The position numbers and the translations under genes are program-made. A stretch of DNA of 64,000 nucleotides. It comes from DASXKD01 sp963707905 (GTDB lineage Bacteria; Actinomycetota; Actinomycetes; Streptosporangiales; Streptosporangiaceae). The first letter of the stretch is position 1. Each line of letters starts with the position of its first letter. Of this stretch, positions 1 through 9,958 are shown piece after piece. The stretch spans positions 1-64,000 of the forward strand of contig CAVPSA010000063.1 in assembly GCA_963707905.1 (NCBI GenBank), written 5' to 3'. Under the pieces are notes generated by a model. It saw nothing but the letters and a program-made list of their open reading frames with translations, was not told the origin of the DNA and did not search any database.

Positions 1-16
1 CAGCTAGAGTCTTGGG

Positions 17-625
17 ATGGGAACTGGAGGGAAGACCAGGATCGGCGTGATGGGCGGCACGTTCGACCCCATTCATCATGGCCACCTGGTCGCGGCCAGC
101 GAGGTGGCGCACATCTTCGCCCTGGACGAAGTCGTTTTCGTGCCCACCGGCCAGCCCTGGCAGAAGCTGGACAAGAAGGTGTCGCCCACCGAGGACCGGT
201 ACCTGATGACGGTGATCGCCACCGCGTCGAACCCGCGGTTCTCGGTCAGCAGGGTGGACATGGACCGCCCGGGCCCGACCTACACCATCGACACCCTGCG
301 TGACCTGCGCGCGGAGCGTGGCGAGGACGCGGAGTTCTACTTCATCACCGGCGCTGACGCTTTGTCGCGGATGCTGTCCTGGCAGGACGTGGACGAGTTG
401 TTCGCACTCGCGCATTTTGTCGGCTGCACCCGGCCGGGGCACCGGCTGACCGATCAAGGCCTCCCCGAGGACAAGGTGAGCCTGGTGGAGATCCCGGCGC
501 TGGCGATCTCCTCGACCGGGTGCCGGCAGCGGGTCGCCGAGGGGGAGCCGATCTGGTACCTGGTGCCGGACGGCATCGTCCAGTACATCGCCAAGCGTGG
601 GCTGTACCGGAACGGCGACACCTGA
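17..625 (+). CDS. nadD: nicotinate-nucleotide adenylyltransferase
   Basis: Transfers AMP from ATP to nicotinate mononucleotide, the central cytoplasmic step of NAD synthesis. The 202-residue product has the nucleotidyltransferase signature GGTFDPIHHGHL near residues 13-24 (the T/HxGH motif) and the C-terminal ISSTGCR motif near residue 164 that contacts ATP. Length is normal for bacterial NadD. It is followed by rsfS and a histidine phosphatase, the usual actinobacterial order, which supports this being native chromosome. The ATG start is close to the window edge, so its promoter is mostly outside the window. Confidence 0.97.
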   Translation: MGTGGKTRIGVMGGTFDPIHHGHLVAASEVAHIFALDEVVFVPTGQPWQKLDKKVSPTEDRYLMTVIATASNPRFSVSRVDMDRPGPTYTIDTLRDLRAERGEDAEFYFITGADALSRMLSWQDVDELFALAHFVGCTRPGHRLTDQGLPEDKVSLVEIPALAISSTGCRQRVAEGEPIWYLVPDGIVQYIAKRGLYRNGDT

Positions 626-870
626 CCGTGGCCCGCCAGCGCACCTGTACGGGCGGCGACGGGCGCGACGGGCGTGCCGGTTTCGCGGGACCGGGGACGG
701 CGCGGGACGCGAAACGCGGACTCACCCATCAGGAAGGACGTGGACGTGTCACGGCGGGTTACCCTGAAGGGGCGCCTGCACCCCCAGTGGGGCCGCAGCG
801 ACGTGGTCGGCGCCGCGTGCGAACTCCAGGGGCAGCAGGAAGGAAGACCTGAGGAGGCCGAGCACCACAC

Positions 871-1290
871 GTGACAGCTACCGCCAGGGCCGTCGAGCTT
901 GCAGAGATCGCGGCCGAGGCCGCAGCTGAGAAGCTCGCTGCGGACATCATCGCGTACGACGTCAGCGAGCAACTCGTTATCACAGACGTGTTCCTGCTCT
1001 GTTCGGCCGCGAACGACCGTCAGATACGCGCCGTCGTGGACGAGATCGAGGACAAGCTGCGGCAGGCCGGTGCCCGGCCGGTACGCCGGGAAGGCGAGCG
1101 GGAGGGCCGCTGGGTGCTCCTGGACTACCTCGACATCGTGATCCACGTTCAGCACACCGAAGAGCGGGTGTACTACGCGCTTGAGCGGCTCTGGAAGGAC
1201 TGCCCGCGCGTGCCGTTGCCCGAGCCGGTGGGCGTGGCCCGCAGCGCGGCGGGCGCCGCCCAGGACCCTGACCGGGGAGAAATCCAATAG
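871..1290 (+). CDS. rsfS: ribosomal silencing factor RsfS
   Basis: RsfS binds ribosomal protein uL14 and blocks subunit joining when nutrients are short. The 139-residue product has the family core (DVSEQLVITDVFLLCSA, then residues ending in LLDYLDIVIHV and a YYALERLW segment). The start is GTG, with a purine-rich GAGGAGG about 13 bases upstream. The last 25 or so residues are an Ala/Pro-rich tail usual in actinobacteria. The 245 bases between nadD and this gene show no convincing coding frame. Confidence 0.95.
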   Translation: MTATARAVELAEIAAEAAAEKLAADIIAYDVSEQLVITDVFLLCSAANDRQIRAVVDEIEDKLRQAGARPVRREGEREGRWVLLDYLDIVIHVQHTEERVYYALERLWKDCPRVPLPEPVGVARSAAGAAQDPDRGEIQ

Positions 1291-1405
1291 CTGTCATACA
1301 GGCCCGGCCGGGGCTGCTGCCCGGCCGGGAAGAACGGGCTGCCACCGTTGGGCTGTCTCGCCACGGGGAGGACGGGCTGCCGCCCACGGAAGGAAGGTGC
1401 CGGTA

Positions 1406-2119
1406 ATGGGCGGTGACACCGCAGGGAGCGCGGCCTCCGCTTCCGGTGCGCGGGACCGCTCCCCGGACCCCCGCTCCCCGGAAGCGGGCGCGCGCCACCC
1501 TGATCACTCGGTCAAACTGGTGCTATGGCGGCATGGGCAGACCGAGTGGAACATGCAGGGCCGGTTCCAGGGCCAGACCGACATCCCCCTCGATGAGGTC
1601 GGGCAGCAGCAGGCAGAGCGCACCGCCCGCCTGCTCGCCGCCCTGCAGCCGAGCGCGATCTTCTCCTCCGACCTGATCCGGGCTGCCGCCACGGCGGCAC
1701 CGCTGGCCCGGCTCACCGGGCTTACCGTGACCACGGACAAGGATCTGCGCGAGCGCTATGGCGGGCTCTGGGAGGGGCTCACCGATGTCGAAATCCGCGC
1801 GCGGTACCCGGTCGAGCACTCGCAGTGGCGCCCCCCCGAGGGAGAGACCTCCGCGGCCGTCGCCGACCGGGCCTGCGCCGCGATGGAGCGGATCGCCAAC
1901 ACCCTGACCCCCGGGACCCTTGCGGTCGTGGTCAGCCACGGAGCAGCGTTGCGCCTGGGCGCCGCCTGCCTGCTCGGTCTCCCCGAAGAACTCTGGGGCG
2001 CGGTCGGCCCGCTGGCCAACTGCGCCTGGTCGGTCCTCGGCCGCCGGCGCGCCAGGTGGCGGCTCATCGAGCACAATGCCGGAACACTGCCCGAACCGGT
2101 GCTCAGCGACGACCGCTGA
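1406..2119 (+). CDS. histidine phosphatase family protein (phosphoglycerate mutase-like)
   Basis: Cytoplasmic phosphohydrolase of the histidine phosphatase superfamily; the substrate is unknown. The catalytic RHGQT motif is near residue 40, followed by a typical EWNMQGRFQGQTDIPLDEVG stretch; the second catalytic histidine is in VVVSHGAALR near residue 175. The frame is open further upstream, but the ATG at 1406 follows a GGAAGG purine run and leaves a sensible 237-residue product, so I prefer it. It is the third gene of the nadD-rsfS block and ends just before tRNA-Ala. Confidence 0.92.
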   Translation: MGGDTAGSAASASGARDRSPDPRSPEAGARHPDHSVKLVLWRHGQTEWNMQGRFQGQTDIPLDEVGQQQAERTARLLAALQPSAIFSSDLIRAAATAAPLARLTGLTVTTDKDLRERYGGLWEGLTDVEIRARYPVEHSQWRPPEGETSAAVADRACAAMERIANTLTPGTLAVVVSHGAALRLGAACLLGLPEELWGAVGPLANCAWSVLGRRRARWRLIEHNAGTLPEPVLSDDR

Positions 2120-2176
2120 CCGCCTCAGATCTTGTACACTGGCGTGGCGCTGATGGCGGGTCGACGCCACAGCCGA

Positions 2177-2251
<75 letters not shown>

Positions 2252-2429
2252 CCAGTTCAAGTCGCATAATTCGAACGCTAAACCGGTGACCAGCACCCTT
2301 GCTGGGGGGCACTTTGAGGGGCAGTTCGGCTCCTGCATTGAGCCTCCCGGCCGATAGGAAGCCGACAGATCGCCCAGGTCAGCTTTGCCTGAGTAGCTTG
2401 GCGGCGTGCAAGAGGTCATGAGTCTGCGT

Positions 2430-2449
2430 GTTCGCACATATGTGCGAAC
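2430..2449. promoter_or_regulatory. perfect 20-bp palindrome in the left end of element A
   Basis: GTTCGCACAT is followed immediately by its reverse complement. It lies in the roughly 480-base non-coding stretch between tRNA-Ala and the NUDIX-like gene, which otherwise shows only a TTTGAGGGGC stretch (near 2312) shared with other element ends. It could be an operator for the downstream gene or an integrase-related site; no regulator is identified. Confidence 0.5.
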
Positions 2450-2731
2450 GACGGTAGTGCCGCAGCGGCGTGGCACCGTCGGCTGCGGCCGCAGGGGTGG
2501 CTGTTGCCCGGACAGTCCCGGGCCGTGAGGTGTTGCGGGGGTCACCGCTGCGGACACCACCGGTCTGATGACGGCGTCCCGCGCATCCAGCTCAATGCTC
2601 GCTCATGCCGATGAGAGGCCGCCTGTCAAGACTCCTCATCCCCACCGGAACCTGTAGTGTCGCGAAAGTCGGCCACCGCCAGGAACGTGCACTGCGGAAC
2701 CCACGGTTCAACAGACCTGAGGAAGAGATTG

Positions 2732-4417
2732 ATGATCCCAAGTGTGCTGGCGCAGGGATCCTGGGTTGATCAGGTGGCCAGTTGGTCCAGCATTGTCAGC
2801 GCGGCTGTGGCCATCATGGTAGTCGCGCTGGGAATATTGGTATCAAGCACGCTTTATCAGACACTCGCCTTCTTGAACCGGCGTCGTAAGAGCATTGGCC
2901 CTGTTGTCAGGGATGTCGGCATGTGCCCGTCGTGGCTTTCATTTATACGCACAGGCTGGTTGCTGTTGTCCCGCCGAGTTCGCAGTGGGGATGCTCAGGT
3001 CCGGGATGAGCTGATTTGGCTTTCCGGCCTGAATCCGGTAACGGTGCCTGAACAGGGTCTGGCACCATCCCATCCTGTTCGCATTCCCTTCACCTTTGCG
3101 GACCACATAGTCAACGGCGGGTATGGCTCGGCCCTCGGCAGGCTATCTGATGCATACACCAGGTACGCATTCTCCTTGCGGAGGCGCTGGCTCCTCAGAT
3201 CAGCTGCAGGCCCGCTTGTCGCACAAGAGCACGAATGCGCTAAAGCTACCGCTAGCCTCCTTATGAAGTGGGCATCATTTGAGCCCGTATTGCTCCACGC
3301 CGATCCATGCCGGATGCGCGGGCGGCCCGTGAAACTGGCCCCAGCTGGCGGCTCACGCAGCATACGCCTGGTTACCTGGCCGGATATGAGTGCGGTCCGT
3401 GCTGCTCCCGGGTTCCCCGTCATGGGAGTCTCCTATCAGCCTTACCGCGTCGTGATGGAAGGAAGCCCTGCCAGGGGCATCCGCACCGAACCCGGCGATG
3501 TCCGCGTCGTGCGCAACGTCCTGGGCACGGCGACGTCTAACCCGCTGACCTTCGATGGAGTCCTGCCGCGCTGGCATGGGCCTGGCTTTCGTCTGGAGGT
3601 GGACCGGATCACTGGACGGCAGAAGCTTCACCTGTGCGTGGCTGAGACAACTTATTTCGCACTTCGCGCTACGCAGGAACCAGACGCTGCGGCAGTGGCT
3701 GGAGACGCGGCCCGGTGCGCCCGCTTGCTAGGCCTTAACCTCCTGGCACTTGATCAGGAGGATGTCGTCGTACTCATACGCCGATCGGATTACGTCGTCT
3801 ACCCAGGTGGATACGCTGGAACGGTGACCGGCAATTGCGAGCTTGCGCCGCGGGAGGGCCTGGCCGCTGACCTAGATGAGAACGGACTTCCCGATCTGCT
3901 CGCCGCGATAGCTCGCGAGGCACGAGAAGAACTCGGGCTGAACCTGACAGATGAGGATGCACAGCTATCGGCCTTGGGCATCATTGAGTATAACGGGGAA
4001 TCAGAATTGGAATCACACGCGCTTGTCGCCACCGCGCGATTGTCCGGGCACGCCTCTGAATTCAGGATAGAACGATTCGCCCCAGATCCTGTCGAAGGGT
4101 TGTGGGAGCTCGGTGACGACTTCATGACGATCGACCTCGCTGCCGTCCTCAAGGACAAGGGCAAGGGGCATCGGTTTGTCATGTGGCTCCGAAGCTCTGA
4201 CAAGCTTGCACCCCAAGCGGCCGGATCTTTGCTCTTGCTTATCACGGCCCGGCTTGAATTGCGCCAGTTCCAGGTAGCGAGAGCGGATAGGAAGCATCAA
4301 CACGTAGGTCCGATTGCCTGGGCAATCCGCGAGCTGGCGCAGTGGCTCGATGAAGAATTGCCCAAGGCCCCAGTCGACGTCTCCGACATCGTCCACCACT
4401 ATCCGCTGTGGGCATGA
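2732..4417 (+). CDS. membrane-anchored protein with NUDIX-like C-terminal domain
   Basis: About 561 residues. A hydrophobic segment near residues 15-45 (SIVSAAVAIMVVALGILVSS) suggests an N-terminal membrane anchor. The middle is not recognised. From about residue 375 a NUDIX-like core appears, with REAREELGL near residue 425 matching the REUXEEXGU part of the NUDIX box, although the upstream Glu of the full box is replaced. I chose the ATG at 2732 because GAGGAAGAG lies 5 bases upstream; a GTG at 2657 is also in frame. It is the first gene of element A. A nucleotide-signalling or defence role is possible but unproven. Confidence 0.7.
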   Translation: MIPSVLAQGSWVDQVASWSSIVSAAVAIMVVALGILVSSTLYQTLAFLNRRRKSIGPVVRDVGMCPSWLSFIRTGWLLLSRRVRSGDAQVRDELIWLSGLNPVTVPEQGLAPSHPVRIPFTFADHIVNGGYGSALGRLSDAYTRYAFSLRRRWLLRSAAGPLVAQEHECAKATASLLMKWASFEPVLLHADPCRMRGRPVKLAPAGGSRSIRLVTWPDMSAVRAAPGFPVMGVSYQPYRVVMEGSPARGIRTEPGDVRVVRNVLGTATSNPLTFDGVLPRWHGPGFRLEVDRITGRQKLHLCVAETTYFALRATQEPDAAAVAGDAARCARLLGLNLLALDQEDVVVLIRRSDYVVYPGGYAGTVTGNCELAPREGLAADLDENGLPDLLAAIAREAREELGLNLTDEDAQLSALGIIEYNGESELESHALVATARLSGHASEFRIERFAPDPVEGLWELGDDFMTIDLAAVLKDKGKGHRFVMWLRSSDKLAPQAAGSLLLLITARLELRQFQVARADRKHQHVGPIAWAIRELAQWLDEELPKAPVDVSDIVHHYPLWA

Positions 4418-4579
4418 GCGACGCGAACACACCGCGGGGTTAGCCCATCGTCACACGCCTAACTCCACGGCTCACGCGCATTCTTCTGCCGCGGGGAGCG
4501 CCGCTTGGGCTCGGTCGATGTCGGCTGCGAGCGGCCCGCCGGGCTGCGCAGTCTGCCGCGGGTTCGTAGGCTGCCGTTC

Positions 4580-5161
4580 ATGGCACGAGGCTCAGCGGTG
4601 GCGGCTGTCCCGGCCGCCGGGATTGCTGCGGGACTGGGTTATTACCTGCTCGCTACTGGCAAGCTGACGATCGACACTGGCTGGGGCCGACGGCTGCGGC
4701 CGCTGGGCCCGTTCGGCGTCACGATCGCGGCCCCGGCCGCGGCTGTGTTCGACGTGATCGCCGCACCTTACCTGGGCAGGACGCCCCGGGCCATGGCGGG
4801 CCACCTGCGGGTCCTGCAGCGGGGCAAGGACATGGTGCTTGCCGAGCACTACACGCCCGTCCACGGCGGCCGGCTCACCGCCGTCACGCTTGAGACGGTC
4901 ACCTTCGACCGGCCCCGCCGGGTCGCCTTCCAGCTGGTGCGCGGCCCGGTCCCGCACGTGGTCGAGGAATTCATCCTGACCGAGCACGACGGCGCCACAC
5001 GGCTGGAGTACTCCGGCGAACTCGGCACCGATTTCGGGATCGCCGGGCAGTGGTGGGGCGAGCGGGTCGCGACCGCATGGGAGGCAGCGGTCCGGGCCTC
5101 GTTCGCCAGCATCCGGGCCGAAACAGAACGCCGCACCAGGCCCAGCACCGCCATGTCATAA
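4580..5161 (+). CDS. SRPBCC-family (START-like) ligand-binding protein
   Basis: About 193 residues. A short N-terminal hydrophobic stretch (AVAAVPAAGIAAGLGYYLLA) is followed by a polyketide-cyclase/SRPBCC-like domain: an APAAAVFDVIAAPYLG start, strands around VVEEFILTEHDGATRLEYSGEL, and a C-terminal long helix ending ASIRAETERR. Such domains bind hydrophobic ligands. The frame is open from a TTG at 4505, but the ATG at 4580 starts just before the hydrophobic segment. No operon partner is evident. Confidence 0.7.
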   Translation: MARGSAVAAVPAAGIAAGLGYYLLATGKLTIDTGWGRRLRPLGPFGVTIAAPAAAVFDVIAAPYLGRTPRAMAGHLRVLQRGKDMVLAEHYTPVHGGRLTAVTLETVTFDRPRRVAFQLVRGPVPHVVEEFILTEHDGATRLEYSGELGTDFGIAGQWWGERVATAWEAAVRASFASIRAETERRTRPSTAMS

Positions 5162-5308
5162 CATCCTTCCGCGGTGGCTGGCCGCGCGCTCGCAGGCGCC
5201 GGCCAGGTCCACGGCTGTGGCTCAGACCGCGCCAGGTCCGAGAAACGTGCCGGGCGGTTCGGGTGACCTCGGCACAGTTAGCGGAGGCACGCCGGGCAAC
5301 GTCGCGGG

Positions 5309-5827
5309 TCAGGTAGCCGTGTACCACAGCTCGACTTGATCTCGGTGCCCGGACCAGCTCAGGTCCAGCGTCCAGCATCCGGGCGCTGGGAGATTGACGT
5401 ATGACGGGCCGACATCGGGCAGCTCCAGGGCAGCGGTGCGGTGCGTGCCGTCGAGCATGGCACGGATCAGCAGCGGCGCTGCGGGCTTGTCAGCGAGCCG
5501 CGACACCCACAGGACCTTGTTTCCCACGTTAGGAAGCGGCGGGGCATACAGCGACGATTCTGGCGTGCCCCAGAGAATGGCGACGATATCGCCCCGCAGT
5601 CCCATCACATGCCCGATCGGCATGCCGGGTGGATGAAAGCCGGACCGCGCCCATACTGGCAGCGGCCCGTCGATCCGCCGAGCCAGACAACCCGCGGCGC
5701 TAACCGGCGCGGCGCCACCGCCGGGCACCGCATTAGCCCGGCGGGAGGGCGATGACGACGCTGGATAACTGGCGGGGGAACACGCCGCCACGGCGGCGGC
5801 GGCGACAGCAAAAACGACAACGGCCAT
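5309..5827 (-). CDS. putative lipoprotein
   Basis: Starting at the internal Met (base 5827), the protein begins with a lipoprotein signal peptide, MAVVVFAVAAAAVAACSPAS, in which AVAAC is the lipobox. The mature part (about 155 residues) is of unknown function; it has several Trp residues and a C-terminal CWTLDLSWSG segment suggesting a compact beta domain. The open frame extends upstream to 5971, but that extension would bury the signal peptide. It faces the insertion sequence that begins at 5990. Confidence 0.62.
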   Translation of the reverse strand: MAVVVFAVAAAAVAACSPASYPASSSPSRRANAVPGGGAAPVSAAGCLARRIDGPLPVWARSGFHPPGMPIGHVMGLRGDIVAILWGTPESSLYAPPLPNVGNKVLWVSRLADKPAAPLLIRAMLDGTHRTAALELPDVGPSYVNLPAPGCWTLDLSWSGHRDQVELWYTAT

Positions 5828-5989
5828 TCCAGGCCTCACACGTTGACGATACGCCGTCTGAGGGCACGCATCGCGACGTTGGCCTTGGCCACCGGATCGG
5901 TACTGAAGGCTGTGGGGTGCCAGAAGTCTGCTCGCTCCTGTGACCTGCGCCGACAGGCGGCCCATGGCCATAGGGAATGATGATCACCT

Positions 5990-7057
5990 GTGTCTCTCCG
6001 CCTGCTCTACCTGATCTTCGTTCGACTCTGCGGCTGGCTGGTCCTGCTCGGCCGGTCAACGGCGTCCAAGGACATCGAGTTGCTTGTGCTGCGGCACGAG
6101 GTCGCCGTACTGCGCCGTACCAGTTCCCGGCCACGGCTGGACTGGGCCGACCGTGCTGTTCTGGCCGCGCTGATCCGGCTGCTGCCTCGAGGTCTGCGGG
6201 TGCACCGGCTGGTCAGCCCAGGCACCGTCATGCGGTGGCACCGCCGCCTCGTCACCAGGAAGTGGACCTATCCGCACCGGACGGGACGCCCGCCGACTAG
6301 CGCCGAGATCGCCGCGCTCATCGAGCGGCTCGCCACCGAGAACCATGGCTGGGGATACCAGCGCATCCAGGGCGAGCTACTCAAGCTCGGCTACCGGGTG
6401 AGCGCCTCCACGATCCGCCGCGTTCTCAAGGCCCTTAAGATCCCGCCGGCACGAAAACGGCATACCGACGCGACCTGGCGGCAGTTCCTGCACGCGCAAG
6501 CCGCGACCATGCTCGCCGCCGACTTCTTTCACGTGGACTGCGCGGTAACGCTCCAGCGCCTGTACTGCCTGTTCGTCATCGAAGTCGGCTCGCGCTACGT
6601 CCACATCCTCGGAGTCACAGCCCATCCGGACGGGCGGTGGACTACCCAGCAGATCCGCAACCTCCTGATGGACCTCGGCGACCGCGCCGCGGACTTCCGG
6701 TTCCTGGTCCGCGACCGCGCCGGGCAGTTCACCGAATCCTTCGACATGGTCCTTACCGCCGCCGGTATCGAAGCAGTGAAGATCCCGCCCCGAAGTCCTC
6801 GCGCGAACGCCCATGCCGAACGGTTCGTGCTCACCGCCCGCACCGAGGTCACCGACCGGATGCTGATCTTCGGTGAACGTCACCTGCGCAGCGTCCTTGC
6901 CGGGTATGCCCGGCACTACAACAGACGACGACCCCATCGCAGCCGCCAACTGCGTCCGCCCCGACCCGACAACCCCGCCACCAACCTCTCCCAGAAGCGG
7001 ATCAAGCGCCGACCCGTCCTCGGCGGCCTCATCAACGAATACGAGCGAGCTGCTTAG
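5990..7057 (+). CDS. IS3-like (rve) transposase, intact
   Basis: A 355-residue DDE transposase of the single-ORF rve integrase type common in actinobacteria. An N-terminal helical region (DIELLVLRHEVAVLRR) and HTH-like segment (GWGYQRIQGELLKLGY) precede the catalytic core: Asp in ADFFHVDC near residue 178, Asp in FLVRDRAGQF near 243, Glu in NAHAERF near 278. The start is GTG at 5990, matching the start of the degraded relative at 9868. No clear terminal inverted repeats or target duplication were found by eye. Confidence 0.9.
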   Translation: MSLRLLYLIFVRLCGWLVLLGRSTASKDIELLVLRHEVAVLRRTSSRPRLDWADRAVLAALIRLLPRGLRVHRLVSPGTVMRWHRRLVTRKWTYPHRTGRPPTSAEIAALIERLATENHGWGYQRIQGELLKLGYRVSASTIRRVLKALKIPPARKRHTDATWRQFLHAQAATMLAADFFHVDCAVTLQRLYCLFVIEVGSRYVHILGVTAHPDGRWTTQQIRNLLMDLGDRAADFRFLVRDRAGQFTESFDMVLTAAGIEAVKIPPRSPRANAHAERFVLTARTEVTDRMLIFGERHLRSVLAGYARHYNRRRPHRSRQLRPPRPDNPATNLSQKRIKRRPVLGGLINEYERAA

Positions 7058-7229
7058 AAGCCCTGATCAAAGACGGTGGCCGAGTTCTGGCACCCCGCAG
7101 GTAGCGGACGCGCTGCGGACGACCCGCAACCGCGCGCTGCTGCCCAGGAGCAGGCTTGAGCGCTGCCCGGCGAACACACGCAATCTTTGGGGTGAACTGA
7201 CTGTTATGGCTGGTGTATGATCTGCCGTC

Positions 7230-8486
7230 GTGAGCAAGCTTGTATTCATTAGCTACAGTCACCTCGATGCCGCTTTTGTTGCGCGGCTAAAGGTGCGTCT
7301 GCTGGGCGCGGGCATGGACGTGTGGACAGACGAGGGCATCGACGGCGGTGCCGAGTGGATGAGCGTGCTCGAGAGACAGATTGAGGCTTGTGCGGTTTTT
7401 GTCCCCATTATGTCTGATCATTCGCGAGCGGCCGCATGGGTCCTGCGCGAGATCGACTTGGCCCAAGAACTCGGGAAACCCATAGCACCGCTACTGCTGG
7501 GTGGCCGCCGCTTTCTTTCCCTCCGTGATATCCAAGACGAAGACGTATCTGACGGGCAACTCCCCGGCGTTGAGTGGATTCAACGCTTGAGGACGCTTAC
7601 CGGTTTGCCCCGGTCAGCCTCGGAACCGCGGAAGCCGATCGTGTTCCTCGACCCAGCCGATGTCGGGCCGCTCTGGTATTCCGCAGGGCAAGTAGTCGCT
7701 TGGAAGGAAAATGGCAGCAAAATTACCGTGCCAGACGGACTCGGCGATGTCACCGATATTGGCACTGGCATAAACCATAGCCTCGCTCTGCACTCTGACC
7801 ACCACGTCACTGCTTGGGGCGGACACGCTATGGCGGCCATCGTCCCGGACGACGTACGCGACGTGACCGCCATCGCCGCCGGCTTTGGGCACAACCTCGC
7901 CCTGCACTCCGACGGTCACGTCTCCGCGTGGGGAAATAATGATTCAGGCCAGGTGAGCGTCCCAGATGGGTTGTCCGACGTCACCGCTATCGCAGCCGGC
8001 GGCGTGCATAGCGTCGCTCTGCACCGAAACGGCCAAATCACTATATGGGGATTCGGTGGCAAGCCAGTGACTGGCCTGCAGAACGTCACCGCCGTTTCAG
8101 CCGGCATCAGTCACGGATTGGCCCTACACGAGGATGGCCACATCACGGCTCTGGGGCTCAGGCGACTACGGCCAGGCCACCGTGCCGGATGGAATGCATG
8201 ACGTTACCGAGATCGCTGCTGGCAACTTGTATAACTTGGTGCTCCACAGTGACGGCCGTGTCGCCGCATGGGGCGGGGATCTCTACGGCGAGGCCACTGT
8301 TCCCGCTGGGCTGAGCGACGTCATTGCGATCGCCGCGGGCGGCCACAGCCTCGCACTGGCGCGACCACTACGTCGTCGCCTGGGCAAACAACGGCCGGGC
8401 CACCGTGCCGGATGATATGCATGACGTTACTAAGATCGCTGCTGGTACTAGCCTTAGCCTAGCAATCGTGAGCGAGCGGCTCAGCT
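7230..8486 (+). pseudogene. TIR domain fused to RCC1-like beta-propeller repeats (two frameshifts)
   Basis: Residues 1-120 form a TIR domain (LVFISYSHLDAAFVARL start, VWTDEGIDGGAEW, and WVLREIDLAQE carrying the candidate NADase glutamate). Residues from about 150 on form repeats of the RCC1 type, each like LALHSDGHVSAWG followed by GQVSVPDGLSDVTAIAAG; about six are visible. The frame breaks near 8150 (one extra base before TGGGGC) and again near 8365, but repeat sequence continues cleanly in the new frames to a TAG at 8486. TIR domains often degrade NAD in immunity; RCC1 repeats could be a sensor. That role is inferred. The start is GTG at 7230. Confidence 0.72.
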
Positions 8487-8785
8487 AGCTTGACTGCACC
8501 AATGAGGTTGCATGGTTGGTAGCCGACGACGCTAAATTTTGGCGCCAGAGAATGAGCCGTTTCCAGATCGCCGCGGCGTTGCCCGTGCCGCTCTGCTAGG
8601 ACGCCAGTAGGCGCGAAGCGACGGCTAGCCTCGATCTTTCGTGATCTTGGATTGGTGACCTAATGCTGCGGCCTTGGGCTGTTTTCCAGCGGCCGGTGAG
8701 CGTTTTGGGCCGGCCGTCGCGCCTGTGGGGCTCGAATACACGGTCGTGGCGGTGACCTGCTCCTTCTGGCAGCAGGACGTGGCCG

Positions 8786-9868
8786 TCAGGCGGCGATCTG
8801 GTACTCGTGCGTAAGTCCGCCAAGGACCTGTTTTCGGCGGATCCGGTACTCGGCGAGGTTGATCTGCGGTGGCCGAGCCGTCAGCTTGAGCCGGCGAGAG
8901 CAGGCCGAGGGAACGATGCGGCCGGGCGGTGTTGTAGTGCTGGAGGTACTCGGTCAGCATCCGTCGCAGATGGCGCTCATTGACGATCAGCAGCCGGTCA
9001 AAGACCTCCCGGCGCAGGGGTACCGATCATCCTTTCGCAGGTCGCGTTCGCTCTCGGCGCCTGCGGCGGGCTGGCGAGAATCCTGATGCCTTCCGCCGTG
9101 AACACAGCGTCGAAGCAGCCGGTGAACTGACCTACACGATCCCTGATTAAGAACTTGACCGAGGTCGCGAGTGGCCCGAGGTCCATCAGGAAATTGCGGG
9201 CTGCTTGCGTCGTCCAGGCGCCGTCAGGGTTCGCGGTGATGCCGGCCAGGTGGGCGTGACGGGTGCCGTGCTCGATGACGACCAGGGCATAGATGCGACG
9301 GAGCAGCACGGTATCCACATGGACGAAGTCGACCGCGAGGATGCCGCGGGCTTGCGTGGTCAGGAACTGCTTCCACGTTGGGCCCCGGCGGCGGGGTGCG
9401 GGACGATCCTCGCGGCATGCAGGATTTGCCACACCGTGGAGCTGGCGATCGGGTGGCCGAGCTTGACGAGTTCGCCTTGCACGCGACGGTGCCCCCACGT
9501 CGGATTGTCGGTCGCGATGCGGATCACCAATTTCCGGATCACAGCTGCGGTAGACGGTCGTCCGGGTCGCCGCCCTGGTGGGTGCATGCCCATTTGCGCG
9601 CGGCCAGTCGCCGGTGCCCGGCGAGCAGCGTTGCCGGGGTCACCATGAACACCTCGCCCCACCGGCGGCGGGGGACCAGCCGGGACAGTGCCGCAAGCCA
9701 CATCCGGTCGCCCGGCTGGTAGCGGACCCGGCCGGTCTGGCGGCGCAGCACCGCGTTCTCGTGCCGGAGTACCAGGAGTTCGGCGTCCTTGGACACCTCA
9801 CGCCGGGCCAGTACCACCAGACAACCGAGCAGACGGCGAACAAGCAGGTAGACGACCGAAAGGATCAC
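8786..9868 (-). pseudogene. degraded IS3-like (rve) transposase
   Basis: A relative of the intact copy at 5990 in the opposite orientation. Recognisable blocks lie in shifting frames: VSKDAELLVLRHENAVLRR near 9790, TWGHRRVQGELVKLGH near 9480, AVDFVHVDT near 9310, FLIRDRVGQF near 9150, HYNTARPHRSLG near 8930, and a terminal stretch ending QVLGGLTHEYQIAA just before the stop at 8786. At least three frameshifts separate them, so it is non-functional unless they are sequence errors. Confidence 0.85.
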
Positions 9869-9958
9869 TCAGCGATGATCCCAACCCGGCTCTCTGCCCA
9901 AGCCAGATCCAGAAATCGAGCCCCACAGGCTCCGCGGCAAGATCGGGGGTATCTCTCT

